From Brucella anthropi ATCC 49188 (GTDB lineage: Bacteria; Pseudomonadota; Alphaproteobacteria; Rhizobiales; Rhizobiaceae), in NCBI RefSeq assembly GCF_000017405.1, contig NC_009667.1, positions 1,273,501 to 1,337,500 of the forward strand: a DNA stretch of 64,000 bases. The letters are read 5' to 3'. Positions 26,053-35,321 of the stretch are shown here, piece by piece. Position numbers and translations under genes: made by a program. Under the pieces are notes generated by a model, which saw nothing but the letters and a program-made list of their open reading frames with translations, was not told where the DNA came from and searched no databases. The stretch's first letter is position 1, and the number at the start of each line of letters is the position of its first letter.

Positions 26053-27228
26053 ATGACGACGATTGCGAAGCCGGCAGTTCGCCCGGCTAATCCTAATTTT
26101 TCATCCGGTCCCTGTGCAAAACGTCCCGGCTGGTCGCTGAATGCGCTGGTCGATGCGGCGCTTGGCCGTTCGCACCGTGCGAAAATCGGCAAGACAAAGC
26201 TCAAAGAGGCCATCGATCTTACCCGCGAAGTGCTGCAGGTGCCTGCCGATTACCGTATCGGTATCGTGCCTGCTTCCGACACCGGCGCTGTCGAGATGGC
26301 GCTGTGGTCCATGCTCGGCGCACGCGGCGTCGATATGGTCGCGTGGGAAAGCTTCGGTTCGGGCTGGGTCACGGATGTGACCAAACAGCTCAAGCTTGAA
26401 GATGTTCGCACCTTCGAAGCGCCTTATGGTGAGATTGTCGATTTTTCGCAGGTCGATTTCGACCGCGATGTGGTCTTCACCTGGAACGGTACCACGTCCG
26501 GCGCGCGCGTCCCGAATGGCGATTTCATTCCGGCTGACCGCAAGGGCCTGACCTTCTGCGATGCAACATCTGCCGCTTTCGCGCAGCGTCTCGACTTCCC
26601 GAAACTCGATGTCGTGACCTTCTCCTGGCAGAAGGTTCTGGGTGGCGAGGGTGCACATGGCATCCTGATCCTCAGCCCACGTGCTGTCGAACGTCTGGAA
26701 AGCTACAAGCCTGCTTGGCCATTGCCGAAGATTTTCCGCATGACCAAGGGCGGCAAGCTGATCGAAGGCATCTTCGTCGGCGAAACCATCAACACGCCGT
26801 CCATGCTCTGCGTGGAAGACTACCTCGATGCGCTGAAATGGGCGAAATCGCTCGGTGGTCTCGATGCGCTGGTTGCGCGCGCCGATGCGAATTTTGCAGT
26901 TCTCGACGGCTTTGTCGCAAAGACGCCGTGGATTGCCAATCTGGCCGTGAAGCCGGAAACGCGTTCGAACACTTCCGTCTGCCTTACGATTGTCGATCCG
27001 GAAGTAACGGCCTTGTCTGCCGACGAGCAGGCCGCTTTTGCCAAGGGCATCGTCACTGCGCTCGACAAGGAGGGCGTTGCCTATGACATTGGCGCTTATC
27101 GCGATGCACCTTCGGGTCTGCGCATCTGGGCCGGTGCCACGGTGGAAACTTCCGATCTGGAAGCGCTGACGCATTGGCTGGATTGGGCTTTTGCAACGCA
27201 GAAGGCTGCGCTGAAAGCTGCTGCCTGA
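26053..27228 (+). CDS. serC: phosphoserine aminotransferase SerC
   Basis: 391 aa, the longer alphaproteobacterial type of the enzyme (start [27 protein letters not shown]). The PLP lysine lies in [18 protein letters not shown] near residue 196. SerC converts 3-phosphohydroxypyruvate to phosphoserine, and acts also in the DXP-dependent PLP route of some bacteria. serA, the preceding step of the pathway, is next downstream, 237 bp away across two palindromic repeats, so the two genes may be expressed separately. Control by the leader motif is likely. Confidence 0.95.
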   Translation: MTTIAKPAVRPANPNFSSGPCAKRPGWSLNALVDAALGRSHRAKIGKTKLKEAIDLTREVLQVPADYRIGIVPASDTGAVEMALWSMLGARGVDMVAWESFGSGWVTDVTKQLKLEDVRTFEAPYGEIVDFSQVDFDRDVVFTWNGTTSGARVPNGDFIPADRKGLTFCDATSAAFAQRLDFPKLDVVTFSWQKVLGGEGAHGILILSPRAVERLESYKPAWPLPKIFRMTKGGKLIEGIFVGETINTPSMLCVEDYLDALKWAKSLGGLDALVARADANFAVLDGFVAKTPWIANLAVKPETRSNTSVCLTIVDPEVTALSADEQAAFAKGIVTALDKEGVAYDIGAYRDAPSGLRIWAGATVETSDLEALTHWLDWAFATQKAALKAAA

Positions 27229-27283
27229 GCATTTCGTGCATGACGCCGTGGTCCGCGTTGGGGCGGCCACGGTCCGCATCCCC

Positions 27284-27328
27284 CTTAGAGCGCATTTCGA
27301 TCTGATTAAGTCAGATCGGCGCTCTAAG
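27284..27328. repeat. palindromic repeat downstream of serC
   Basis: CTTAGAGCGC, ATTT, CGATCTGA, TTAAG, TCAGATCG, GCGCTCTAAG: an almost perfect long palindrome. It may also stop transcription from serC. Confidence 0.7.
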
Positions 27329-27341
27329 TGATTGTTTTCAC

Positions 27342-27384
27342 GCGCATCTTATCCGAAAACCGTTTCACACTTTTCGGGATGCGC
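27342..27384. repeat. dispersed palindromic repeat (GCGCATC type)
   Basis: GCGCATCTTATCCGAAAACC, GTTTCACACTTTTCGGGATG, CGC: outer arms GCGCATC/GATGCGC, inner CCGAAAA/TTTTCGG. Same element at 36474-36517 and 58526-58567. A further GCATTTCCTG...CAGGAAATG pair follows at about 27396-27434. Confidence 0.75.
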
Positions 27385-27465
27385 TCTATTCATAGCATTT
27401 CCTGAAGCAGATCGGTCTGTGTTTACAGGAAATGTTTGGTCTGAAAATGTTTGAAGGAGGCCTCC

Positions 27466-29067
27466 ATGGCACCTCGCGTTCTCGTATCCGATAAGCTTTC
27501 GCCCACTGCCGTCCAGATTTTCAAGGATCGCGGCGTGGAAGTCGATTACCTGCCTGATCTCGGCAAGGACAAGGAAAAGCTTCTCGAAGTCATCGGCGAT
27601 TATGATGGTCTGGCGATCCGTTCGGCCACCAAGGTCACGGAAAAGCTGATTGCAGCTGCCAAGAAGCTCAAGGTCGTTGGTCGCGCCGGTATCGGCGTGG
27701 ACAATGTCGATATTCCGGCGGCTTCGCGCCGCGGTATCATTGTCATGAATACGCCGTTCGGCAACTCGATCACCACTGCCGAACATGCCATTGCGCTGAT
27801 GTTCGCCGTGGCGCGGCAATTGCCGGAGGCAGACACCTCCACCCGCGCAGGCAAGTGGGAAAAGAACCGCTTCATGGGCGTGGAAATCACCGGCAAGACG
27901 CTGGGTGTCGTCGGTTGCGGCAATATCGGTTCGATTGTCGCGACCCGGGCCATCGGCCTGAAGATGCATGTGGTGGCTTTCGATCCGTTCCTGTCCGAAT
28001 CTCGTGCGCAGGAACTGGGCGTTGAAAAGGTCGAGCTTGACGAGCTGCTTGCCCGCGCCGATTTCATCACGCTGCACACGCCATTGACCGACAAGACCCG
28101 CAATATCATCAATGCGGAAAACCTGGCCAAGACAAAGCCGGGTGTGCGTATTGTCAATTGCGCCCGCGGTGGCCTGATCGTGGAAAAGGATCTGGTGGCA
28201 GCGCTGAAATCCGGCCATGTGGCCGGTGCCGGTATAGACGTTTACGAAACGGAACCGGCGACGGAAAACGAACTTTTCTCGCTGCCCAATGTCGTCTGCA
28301 CGCCGCATCTCGGTGCATCGACCTCGGAAGCGCAGGAAAATGTTGCGCTTCAGGTGGCCGAACAGATGTCGGACTATCTCGTGAAGGGCGCCGTTTCCAA
28401 CGCGATCAACATGCCGTCGATCACGGCGGAAGAAGCGCCGCGCCTCAAGCCGTTCGTAAAACTTGCCGATGTGCTTGGCGCTTTCGTCGGTCAGGTCACG
28501 GATGAGCCGATCCAGGAAGTGGAAGTGCTGTTCGACGGTTCCACCGCCACGATGAACACACGCGCATTGTTGAGTGCGGCTCTGGCCGGTCTCATCCGTC
28601 CGCAGGTTGCCGACGTCAACATGGTTTCCGCACCGATCATGGTGAAGGAACGCGGCATCATCGTTTCGGAAGTCAAGCGCGACAAGTCCGGTATCTTCGA
28701 CGGTTATATCAAGCTGACGGTAAAGACCACCTTGCGTGAGCGCTCCATCGCCGGAACCTGCTTCTCGGACGGCAAGGCGCGTTTCATCCAGATCAAGGGA
28801 ATCAATCTCGATGCCGAGGTTGGCCCGCACATGCTTTACGTCACCAACAAGGACGTTCCGGGCATGATCGGCCTGCTTGGCACGATCTGCGGCAAGCATA
28901 ATATCAACATCGCAAACTTCTCGCTCGGACGTGACCATCCGGGTGGCGATGCGATCGCCATGCTCTATGTGGATGAACAGATTCCACAGGCAGCACTTGA
29001 CGAACTGACGGCTCAAGAGGCAATCAAGGCGGCAACACCGCTTGAGTTCAACGTCGGAGAAGTTTGA
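27466..29067 (+). CDS. serA: D-3-phosphoglycerate dehydrogenase SerA
   Basis: 533 aa from ATG 27466 after GAAGGAGG; the long form with an intervening domain. NAD-binding motif GVVGCGNIGSIVA at about 147-159; catalytic Arg in NCARGGLIVEKD (about 235), Glu near 264 (DVYETEP) and His in TPHLGASTSEAQ (about 283). The C-terminal ACT domain (about 455-533, LYVTNKDVPGMIGLLGTICGKHNINIANFSLGR) is the serine-sensing domain in long SerA enzymes. It oxidises 3-phosphoglycerate, the first serine-pathway step. Its end overlaps the following GNAT frame. Confidence 0.96.
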   Translation: MAPRVLVSDKLSPTAVQIFKDRGVEVDYLPDLGKDKEKLLEVIGDYDGLAIRSATKVTEKLIAAAKKLKVVGRAGIGVDNVDIPAASRRGIIVMNTPFGNSITTAEHAIALMFAVARQLPEADTSTRAGKWEKNRFMGVEITGKTLGVVGCGNIGSIVATRAIGLKMHVVAFDPFLSESRAQELGVEKVELDELLARADFITLHTPLTDKTRNIINAENLAKTKPGVRIVNCARGGLIVEKDLVAALKSGHVAGAGIDVYETEPATENELFSLPNVVCTPHLGASTSEAQENVALQVAEQMSDYLVKGAVSNAINMPSITAEEAPRLKPFVKLADVLGAFVGQVTDEPIQEVEVLFDGSTATMNTRALLSAALAGLIRPQVADVNMVSAPIMVKERGIIVSEVKRDKSGIFDGYIKLTVKTTLRERSIAGTCFSDGKARFIQIKGINLDAEVGPHMLYVTNKDVPGMIGLLGTICGKHNINIANFSLGRDHPGGDAIAMLYVDEQIPQAALDELTAQEAIKAATPLEFNVGEV

Positions 29068-29071
29068 GAAA

Positions 29072-29581
29072 ATGGTTGAAGAGATGGTACAGCCGGAATG
29101 GCGGCGCATGCACGAGCAGGATATTGCGGGCGTGACTGCGGTTGCTAATGTTGTCCATCTCGACTTCTTTGAAGATGAGGCGGTCTTCCGGGACCGCTTC
29201 AAACTCTATCCGGCGGGCTGCTTCGTGCTCGCCCGTGATACCGAAATCCTTGGTTATGGCATCAGCCATCCGTGGAAGCTCGATACGGTTCCGGCTCTCA
29301 ACGCCGTTCTGGGCGAACTGCCGGATGATACCAACACCTACTATATCCACGATATCGCGCTTCTGCCCGACGCCCGTTCCAGCGGCGCTGCCACACGTGT
29401 CGTGGAACTGATGGCCACGCAAGCCGAACGCGACGGCTTCGTCACCATGTCGCTCGTTGCAGTCAACGGCTCGCAAGGCTTCTGGGAAAAGAAGGGCTTT
29501 GTCGTCCGCGATCTTCCGGCACTTGAGGAAAAGCTCAAGAGCTATTCGGATGATGCGCTCTATATGGTCCGCGCCGGCTAG
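29072..29581 (+). CDS. GNAT-family N-acetyltransferase
   Basis: 169 aa from ATG 29072 (MVEEMVQPEWRRM), just after the serA stop; an ATG at 29042 inside serA would overlap by 26 bp and add ten residues. GNAT fold: acetyl-CoA motif region YYIHDIALLPDARSSGAATRVVELMATQA (about 90-118), then VNGSQGFWEKKGFVVRD. The Q/RxxGxG/A loop is ARSSGAA. Substrate unknown. Position suggests co-transcription with serA. Confidence 0.82.
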   Translation: MVEEMVQPEWRRMHEQDIAGVTAVANVVHLDFFEDEAVFRDRFKLYPAGCFVLARDTEILGYGISHPWKLDTVPALNAVLGELPDDTNTYYIHDIALLPDARSSGAATRVVELMATQAERDGFVTMSLVAVNGSQGFWEKKGFVVRDLPALEEKLKSYSDDALYMVRAG

Positions 29582-29583
29582 GT

Positions 29584-29718
29584 TCGGTGATATTCAGTCT
29601 CTGGCGGTCTGCAAATGGCGCTCTTTTGCGCTTCCGGTGCTCACGTACTCATAGTACGTTGCGCGCCGGTTCTCAAAGATCACCATTTTCGCCTCCCCAG
29701 AGACTGAATCTCTACCGA
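29584..29718. repeat. large symmetric inverted-repeat element
   Basis: Outer arms TCGGT/ACCGA, then perfect 13-bp arms ATTCAGTCTCTGG at 29592-29604 and CCAGAGACTGAAT at 29697-29709, and a central ACGTAC, TCATA, GTACGT hairpin at 29643-29659. All share one centre near 29651. No transposase. It may be a mobile miniature element or a regulatory or terminating structure of the serA unit. Confidence 0.65.
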
Positions 29719-29845
29719 CCTAGTTCCGCGCACTAAAAATCGCGAATTTATTGCACGAAAGAGTCGCGCAATCCCGTTTCAATCTGTATAGAGACGAGGG
29801 ATCAGCACCCTGTAGCCTCAACTGGCGATGACCGGGCCGCTTCGA

Positions 29846-29880
29846 TCCTTGGATTTTCAAATAGAAGCCAAGGAGTTTCT
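29846..29880 (+). promoter_or_regulatory. purA leader hairpin hiding the ribosome binding site
   Basis: TCCTTGG at 29846-29852 is complementary to CCAAGGA at 29868-29874, which holds the purA ribosome site AAGGAG (8 nt before ATG). Loop of 15 nt. Pairing would lower translation of purA unless opened. Confidence 0.5.
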
Positions 29881-29883
29881 TCA

Positions 29884-31173
29884 ATGGCAAATGTGGTTGT
29901 CGTCGGATCGCAATGGGGCGATGAGGGCAAGGGTAAGATCGTTGACTGGCTGTCCGAACGCGCCGATGTCATCGTGCGCTACCAGGGTGGTCATAACGCA
30001 GGTCATACGCTTGTTATCGACGGCGTCAGCTACAAGCTTTCGCTGCTGCCATCCGGCCTCGTGCGCGGCAAGCTGAGCGTCATTGGCAACGGTGTCGTTG
30101 TCGATCCGCATCATTTCGTTGCTGAAACCGAGAAGCTGCGCGCACAGGGTATCGACATCAACCCGGATGTGCTGCGTATTGCTGAAAACGCTCCGCTCAT
30201 CCTTTCCATCCATCGCGATCTCGACGCCATGCGCGAAGGCTCCAATTCGGGTCTCAAGATCGGCACGACCAAGCGCGGCATCGGCCCAGCCTACGAAGAC
30301 AAGGTTGGCCGTCGCGCCATCCGCGTCATCGATCTGGCCGAGCCGGAGACGCTGCAGCCAAAGGTCGAACGTCTGCTCGCGCACCACAATCTGCTGCGTC
30401 GCGGCATGGGTCTTGAGGAAATTGCGGTTGAAACCATTTTGACCGAACTGACCTCGGTTGCCGATCAGATTCTGCCCTATATCGATCAGGTCTGGCGCGT
30501 TCTCGACGAACGTCGCAAGGCGGGCGACCGCATCCTGTTCGAAGGCGCGCAGGGCGCACTGCTCGACAACGACCACGGCACGTATCCGTTCGTGACGTCC
30601 TCCAACACGGTTGCCGGTCAGGCTGCCGCCGGTTCGGGTCTTGGCCCGACGGCCATCGGTTATGTGCTCGGCATCACCAAGGCCTATACGACCCGCGTTG
30701 GCGAAGGTCCGTTCCCGACCGAACTGAACGACGAGATCGGCGAATTCCTCGGCACCAAGGGCCATGAATTCGGCGTGGTGACGGGTCGCAAGCGCCGCTG
30801 CGGCTGGTTCGATGCCGTCATCGTGCGCCAGACGGTTCGTACTTCCGGCATCACCGGCATTGCGCTCACCAAGCTCGATGTTCTCGATGGTCTGGATGAA
30901 ATCAAGATTTGCGTCGCCTATGAACTCGATGGCAAGCGCATCGACTATCTGCCGTCCTCCATGGGCGCGCAGGCGCGGGTGAAGCCGATCTATGAAACCT
31001 TGCCGGGCTGGTCGGAAACGACCGCAGGTGCGCGTTCGTGGAATGATCTTCCGGCGCAGGCTGTCAAATATGTCCGTCACATCGAAGAACTGATCGGCGC
31101 GCCGGTGGCGATGCTCTCCACCAGCCCGGAACGCGAGGACACGATCCTCGTCACCGATCCGTTCCACGACTGA
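29884..31173 (+). CDS. purA: adenylosuccinate synthetase PurA
   Basis: 429 aa. Family motifs present: [18 protein letters not shown] (about 7-24, GTP P-loop), [11 protein letters not shown] (about 34-44), [14 protein letters not shown] (about 128-141), [22 protein letters not shown] (about 220-241) and [11 protein letters not shown] (about 300-310). Joins IMP and aspartate with GTP as the first committed AMP step. A terminator is 27 bp after the stop. Confidence 0.98.
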   Translation: MANVVVVGSQWGDEGKGKIVDWLSERADVIVRYQGGHNAGHTLVIDGVSYKLSLLPSGLVRGKLSVIGNGVVVDPHHFVAETEKLRAQGIDINPDVLRIAENAPLILSIHRDLDAMREGSNSGLKIGTTKRGIGPAYEDKVGRRAIRVIDLAEPETLQPKVERLLAHHNLLRRGMGLEEIAVETILTELTSVADQILPYIDQVWRVLDERRKAGDRILFEGAQGALLDNDHGTYPFVTSSNTVAGQAAAGSGLGPTAIGYVLGITKAYTTRVGEGPFPTELNDEIGEFLGTKGHEFGVVTGRKRRCGWFDAVIVRQTVRTSGITGIALTKLDVLDGLDEIKICVAYELDGKRIDYLPSSMGAQARVKPIYETLPGWSETTAGARSWNDLPAQAVKYVRHIEELIGAPVAMLSTSPEREDTILVTDPFHD

Positions 31174-31199
31174 TTGTTTGCAGTCAATGAGCGACATGT

Positions 31200-31238
31200 T
31201 CGGAGCAGCTTTTCCGGAAGCTGCTCCGATTTTTTTTC
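31200..31238 (+). terminator. terminator of purA
   Basis: TCGGAGCAGCTT, TTCC, GGAAGCTGCTCCGA followed by eight T. Confidence 0.95.
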
Positions 31239-31441
31239 GACCGTTGTACAAAGAACGCAATCGGCCGTACAAAGCTTCGCATCAGGGTGAATTTTGCCAC
31301 TATTTCACCGCATCATTTTGAAAGTCTTCGCTAAATCGTAGCCAGAGACTTTGCTTTCCCTTGATTATTGTGATTATTGGGACATTTATTGCATCCTGTG
31401 CTTATTGTTCATCTGGACGGGCGGAAACCGGGTAAGACGGA

Positions 31442-32881
31442 ATGGCGGATTTTGTAGCGGTACTGAAAAAGACGATCGATGCGCAGGCGGACAAGTCGCC
31501 CGAATTGCGCCAGCGCGTTTACGCGAAAGCGCGCGCAACGATCGAGCAAAAGCTTGTTACGGCAAATGCCTCGCAGGCTGTCGCTGTCCGCCAGCGTAAT
31601 ATTCTCGAAGATGCCATTGCCGAGGTCGAAGCTTTTTATGCACCGCCAGCCGCTACCGCGCCGGAAGAGCCGGTCGATGATGCGCTGGAAGATTTCCTGC
31701 AGGAGGCGAATCAGGACGCAGCAGAGCGCGTACCGTCGCATGAAGATGATGACGAACCCGCATTCTCCAGTGCACCGCGCGATGAGCGTCGCGACAATTT
31801 CTCCAGTGAAGATGATGACGCACCGGCCTTTGCAGCCGAGCGCAGCGACGACTGGAAACTGGACCGCGCCAAGGAAAAGGCGCAGGCCCGCCGCAGCGAA
31901 TATATCGAACGCACCTCCAAGAAGGAGCAGCGTTCCTATAAGGGGCTGATTGCAGCTCTGGTCGCCGTTCTGGTTCTCGGCGGTGCTGGCTATGCGGTCT
32001 GGGCCAACAAGGACAAGATTCAGGAACTGGCGTCGAGCCTTGGACGCAGCGATGCGCCTGCGACCGGTTCCGATACCGGGACGCATCCCGAAGATTCGAC
32101 GACTCCGCCAGCCGACACCAACACGGCGACAACGGGTGGCGAGCAGACACCGGAACAGCCGCAGCAGCCTGCAGGCGAACCTAAAATGACGCAGCGGCTG
32201 ATGCCTGATGGCAGCGAAACCGATAGTGGATCTGCCGGTGCTGCAAACGGTATCGGCGAGGGTACGTCGACCGCTGCTTCCACGCCTGCACCTGCTGAAA
32301 CCAATACACAGACCGGTGCGCAGCCCGGACAGAACCAGACCGTTGCCGTCGGCCAGCAGGCGCTTCTTTATGAAGAACGCGGTGGCGCCGGTTCGGATTC
32401 GGTCGAGCGTGGCAATGTGGTCTGGTCGACGATCGAGGAAAGCCCGGAAGACGGTCAACCCGCTGAACCGGCAGTCCGCGCGACCGTTACAATGCCGACC
32501 AGCAAGGTCGAGCTGAAGATGACCATCCGCAAGAATACGGATCAGTCCATCCCGGCGAGCCATCTGATCGAGCTGGTCTTCACCGTGCCAGAAGGGTTTA
32601 CCGGCGGCGTCGTGGACAATGTACAGCGCATTACCTTCAAGGACACGGAACAGGCGGCAGGCAATCCGCTGATCGCCGTGCCGTCGAAGATCGGCGACAA
32701 CTTCTTTATCGTGTGGCTGAACGACGCCCGCACGGCGCAGGACACCAATCTTTCACTGATGCGCCGCCTGCAGTGGATCGATATTCCGATCTCCTATCGC
32801 AACGGTCGCCGCGCCCTTATCAGCCTTGAAAAGGGCGTGCCGGGCGAGAAGGCGTTCAACGACGTGCTCGGCACGAACTAG
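31442..32881 (+). CDS. conserved membrane protein of unknown function
   Basis: 479 aa. Residues 1-160 are highly acidic and partly helical (MADFVAVLKKTIDAQADKSPELRQRVYAKAR opening is given here only in part). One membrane helix at about 176-196 (GLIAALVAVLVLGGAGYAVW) puts the C-terminal half outside. A Thr/Pro/Gln-rich linker (205-305) leads to a beta-rich domain (about 320-479) with the stretch LIELVFTVPEGFTGGVVDNV. Similar proteins in Rhizobiales are sometimes called CheA-like, but no kinase motif is visible here. Single gene with a strong terminator. Function unknown. Confidence 0.8.
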   Translation: MADFVAVLKKTIDAQADKSPELRQRVYAKARATIEQKLVTANASQAVAVRQRNILEDAIAEVEAFYAPPAATAPEEPVDDALEDFLQEANQDAAERVPSHEDDDEPAFSSAPRDERRDNFSSEDDDAPAFAAERSDDWKLDRAKEKAQARRSEYIERTSKKEQRSYKGLIAALVAVLVLGGAGYAVWANKDKIQELASSLGRSDAPATGSDTGTHPEDSTTPPADTNTATTGGEQTPEQPQQPAGEPKMTQRLMPDGSETDSGSAGAANGIGEGTSTAASTPAPAETNTQTGAQPGQNQTVAVGQQALLYEERGGAGSDSVERGNVVWSTIEESPEDGQPAEPAVRATVTMPTSKVELKMTIRKNTDQSIPASHLIELVFTVPEGFTGGVVDNVQRITFKDTEQAAGNPLIAVPSKIGDNFFIVWLNDARTAQDTNLSLMRRLQWIDIPISYRNGRRALISLEKGVPGEKAFNDVLGTN

Positions 32882-32901
32882 TCTTACATATCGAAACAGA
32901 A

Positions 32902-32930
32902 AAAGGCCGCTTTAAGCGGCCTTTTTTATT
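32902..32930 (+). terminator. terminator of the unknown membrane protein gene
   Basis: AAAGGCCGC, TTTAA, GCGGCCTTT followed by TTTATTTT. Confidence 0.92.
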
Positions 32931-32955
32931 TTGACGCGAGCCGGGATGGTGCCGG

Positions 32956-33558
32956 TTACTTCTTTTCAGCGAAAGCCTTGATGGCCTTGGCGATTTCGTT
33001 TCGGGCTGCTTCGGCGCTGTCGAAGCCGCCCAGTTCAACGACCTTACGGCCTTCCGGCAACTGCTTGTAGACGCGGAAGAAAGCTTCGAGACGCTGCTGT
33101 TCGATCTTCGGCAGATCGGTGATTTCCTTGATGTTGTCATAGGTCGGATCGATGTCCTTGGTCGGGACGGCGACGATCTTGTCGTCCTGGTCGCCACCAT
33201 CGATCATCTTCAGGACGCCGATGGGACGAACCTTGATGATCGCGCCGGGAACAATCGGTTCACGCGTATAGATGAGCGCGTCGAGCGGATCGCCGTCGCC
33301 AGCAAGCGTGCTGGTGATCGAGCCGTAATTGGCCGGATAAATCACAGGCATGGACTGGTAGCGATCGACGACGATGTGACCGGTCTTGTCATCGATTTCA
33401 TATTTGGTGAAGCTGCCTTGCGGGATTTCGATGGCTGTGAAGAACTCCGTCCCGTCCTGTTCCTTCTGCGGATAATCGAGGAAGGAGACATATTCGGAAG
33501 CAGATGCGGCGGTGGCAGCGGTAAGCGCAAGAGCTGCGGCGAGCAGGAGCTTTTTCAT
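32956..33558 (-). CDS. exported inorganic pyrophosphatase
   Basis: 200 aa from ATG 33558 (MKKLLLAAALALTAATAASASEY), a clear signal peptide with ASA cleavage; the frame extends to 33615 through a repeat but without a good start. Mature part is a family I PPase: signature DGDPLDALIY (about 95-104), YPANYGSI before it, and GGDQDDKIVAV (about 129-139) with the metal-binding aspartates. Normal family I PPases are cytoplasmic, so a periplasmic copy is notable; it would hydrolyse exported or external pyrophosphate. The gene is alone. Confidence 0.85.
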   Translation of the reverse strand: MKKLLLAAALALTAATAASASEYVSFLDYPQKEQDGTEFFTAIEIPQGSFTKYEIDDKTGHIVVDRYQSMPVIYPANYGSITSTLAGDGDPLDALIYTREPIVPGAIIKVRPIGVLKMIDGGDQDDKIVAVPTKDIDPTYDNIKEITDLPKIEQQRLEAFFRVYKQLPEGRKVVELGGFDSAEAARNEIAKAIKAFAEKK

Positions 33559-33578
33559 GGGATGACCTTCGGGCTGAA

Positions 33579-33622
33579 GCATGTCTCCCGAAAGTGGGAA
33601 CCGGTTTCGGAACAAGACATGC
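33579..33622. repeat. dispersed palindromic repeat in the pyrophosphatase leader
   Basis: GCATGTCTCCCGAAAGTGGG, AACCGGTTTCGGAACAAGAC, ATGC: outer GCATGTC/GACATGC and inner CCGAAA/TTTCGG arms. Lies 21 bp before the ppase start codon, so it is probably in the transcript leader. Confidence 0.7.
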
Positions 33623-33732
33623 GTAAAAACAAAAGGCTGGAGCGGTTCCGACGAATCCGTTTCAACTGGCCCGCTCCAGGGTGAAACACACCCTCGTCCC
33701 TAAAGCCAATCCATTACAGTGATTTGACGGTT

Positions 33733-34725
33733 TTATATTGCTTGGATGACAGTTTCCGCGAGGAACCGCCTGCGATATTCCGCCGGACTGATCCCGATCT
33801 TCTGACGGAAATGATGGCGAAGCGTGTGGGCGCTTCCAAAGCCGACTGAAGCAGCAACATCGTCAATGCTCGCCTGTCCCTGAGAGAGCAATTCCCTGGC
33901 AGCCGCAATACGCTCCATGGTGAGCCAGTCGCCGGGCGTGGCGCCGGTTGCCTCAGTAAAGCGCCGCAGGAATGTGCGTGGGCTCATCCGGCACGCAGCC
34001 GCCATGCGCTCGATTGTCCATTCCGTGGCAAGATTGGCGCGCATCCTGTCCAGAACCGGGCTGATTGCGGTGCCTTCGCGCCTTGTGACTGGACGCTCGA
34101 GAAACTGTGCCTGGCCGCCCGTGCGATGAGCAGGCATGACCAGCCGTCGGGCAACGGAATTTGCGGCGGTGGCTCCGAAATCCTGTCGAACGATTTCGAT
34201 GAGGAGGTCTATTCCGGCTGCGCTGCCGGCCGAAGTGAAGATGCGATCATGTTCGCGATAGAGCGACGCATCATCGACATCTATTGCGGGGTGTTTGTTA
34301 CGCAGCGCGTCGGCATAGCGCCAGTGCGTGGTGGCGGTGCCACCGTCGAGCAGTCCCGTCGCAGCCAGGACGAAAGCCCCTGAACAGATGGAGGCGAGGC
34401 GCGCTCCGCGCTGGTGGGCGTGTCGCAGCCTTTCGCTGATGGCTTCCGGCACCGGAATGTCCGCACCTTTCCAGCCCGGAATAATGATGATGTCGGCCTC
34501 GTCAATGAGATCGGGACCGCCATCGGGCGTGATGACGAACCCGCCATGTGCACGCAACGGGCCGTCTTCAATCGGGCAACTGGCGAAGCGATACCATCCC
34601 GGTCCCATTTCAGGGCGGGGCAGGCCAAAGATTTCGGCGACTATACCGAATTCAAAGGTGCAAAGCCGGTCATAGAGAAGCGCTACGACGAGTGGGCCTT
34701 TAAGGTCTGGTATTTGGTTTGTCAT
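33733..34725 (-). CDS. GlxA/FtrA-type transcriptional regulator (DJ-1/PfpI plus AraC domains)
   Basis: About 330 aa from ATG 34725 (MTNQIPDLKGPLVVALLYDRL); ATG 34746 is an alternative. N-terminal class I amidotransferase-like DJ-1/PfpI domain (10-190), with the nucleophile-elbow-like RLASICSGAFVLAATGLLDGG containing Cys. C-terminal AraC helix-turn-helix pair (about 225-325): TIERMAAACRMSPRTFLRRFTEATGATPGDWL and SIDDVAASVGFGSAHTLRHHFRQKIGISPAEYRRRF. Divergent from the rhodanese gene with about 85 bp between starts, so it very likely regulates it. Inducer unknown. Confidence 0.88.
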   Translation of the reverse strand: MTNQIPDLKGPLVVALLYDRLCTFEFGIVAEIFGLPRPEMGPGWYRFASCPIEDGPLRAHGGFVITPDGGPDLIDEADIIIIPGWKGADIPVPEAISERLRHAHQRGARLASICSGAFVLAATGLLDGGTATTHWRYADALRNKHPAIDVDDASLYREHDRIFTSAGSAAGIDLLIEIVRQDFGATAANSVARRLVMPAHRTGGQAQFLERPVTRREGTAISPVLDRMRANLATEWTIERMAAACRMSPRTFLRRFTEATGATPGDWLTMERIAAARELLSQGQASIDDVAASVGFGSAHTLRHHFRQKIGISPAEYRRRFLAETVIQAI

Positions 34726-34811
34726 TATCTTTACGTACATTGTCAATCACGCCAATTGCAAGTGAATTGGATTATGGGCGACAATCTTTCCGAAGACAAA
34801 GGAGATCGCCC

Positions 34812-35240
34812 ATGGATAGTGTGACAAAGACTGACAGGAAATCAGCCGTAACTGCCATCCCGCCAGCGCCAAGCGCATTGGCGCGGGATCATTTCGCAGC
34901 CGAATTCACATTCGAGACGGATTGCTGGGACGTGCACGATGCCTTGTCCAAAGGAGCCGATTTCGTGCTTCTCGACGTGCGTAGCCCTGTGCATTTTGCA
35001 GAGGCGCATATTCCGGGCGCAATCAATCTGCCGCACGGCAAGATTATCGAGTCCAAGATGGCGGAATGGTCGCAGGAAACGATTTTCGTCACCTATTGTG
35101 CAGGACCGCATTGCAATGGCGCGGCGCGTGGCGCCTTGCGGCTCGCCAATCTCGACCGGCCGGTCAAGATCATGGCGGGCGGGCTGACAGGCTGGATAGA
35201 TGAAGGATTTGAACTCGCCAAAGGCGAGGGGGCTCAGTAA
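34812..35240 (+). CDS. rhodanese-like domain protein
   Basis: 142 aa from ATG 34812, preceded by AAAGGAGAT. Single rhodanese domain (about 30-135): FVLLDVRSPVHFAEAHIPGAINLPHG is the standard first half; the active loop is YCAGPHCNGAARGA, with Cys in place at the start of the loop. It lacks a signal peptide. Rhodaneses carry sulfur as a persulfide on this Cys. The divergent GlxA/FtrA-type regulator gene is the usual partner of such small rhodaneses, possibly in a thiol or sulfur stress response (inference). Confidence 0.87.
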   Translation: MDSVTKTDRKSAVTAIPPAPSALARDHFAAEFTFETDCWDVHDALSKGADFVLLDVRSPVHFAEAHIPGAINLPHGKIIESKMAEWSQETIFVTYCAGPHCNGAARGALRLANLDRPVKIMAGGLTGWIDEGFELAKGEGAQ

Positions 35241-35251
35241 CGCCCAAATAA

Positions 35252-35286
35252 TTCTGCCGCAGAACGGTTGTCCGTCTGCGGCAGAA
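35252..35286. terminator. hairpin between rhodanese gene and rpoH
   Basis: TTCTGCCGCAGAACGG, TTGT, CCGTCTGCGGCAGAA: long stem shared by two converging genes (rhodanese plus, rpoH minus); T-poor ends. Confidence 0.65.
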
Positions 35287-35321
35287 AGAACTTGTCAGCG
35301 TCGGTTTGGTGCCTTGTGACT

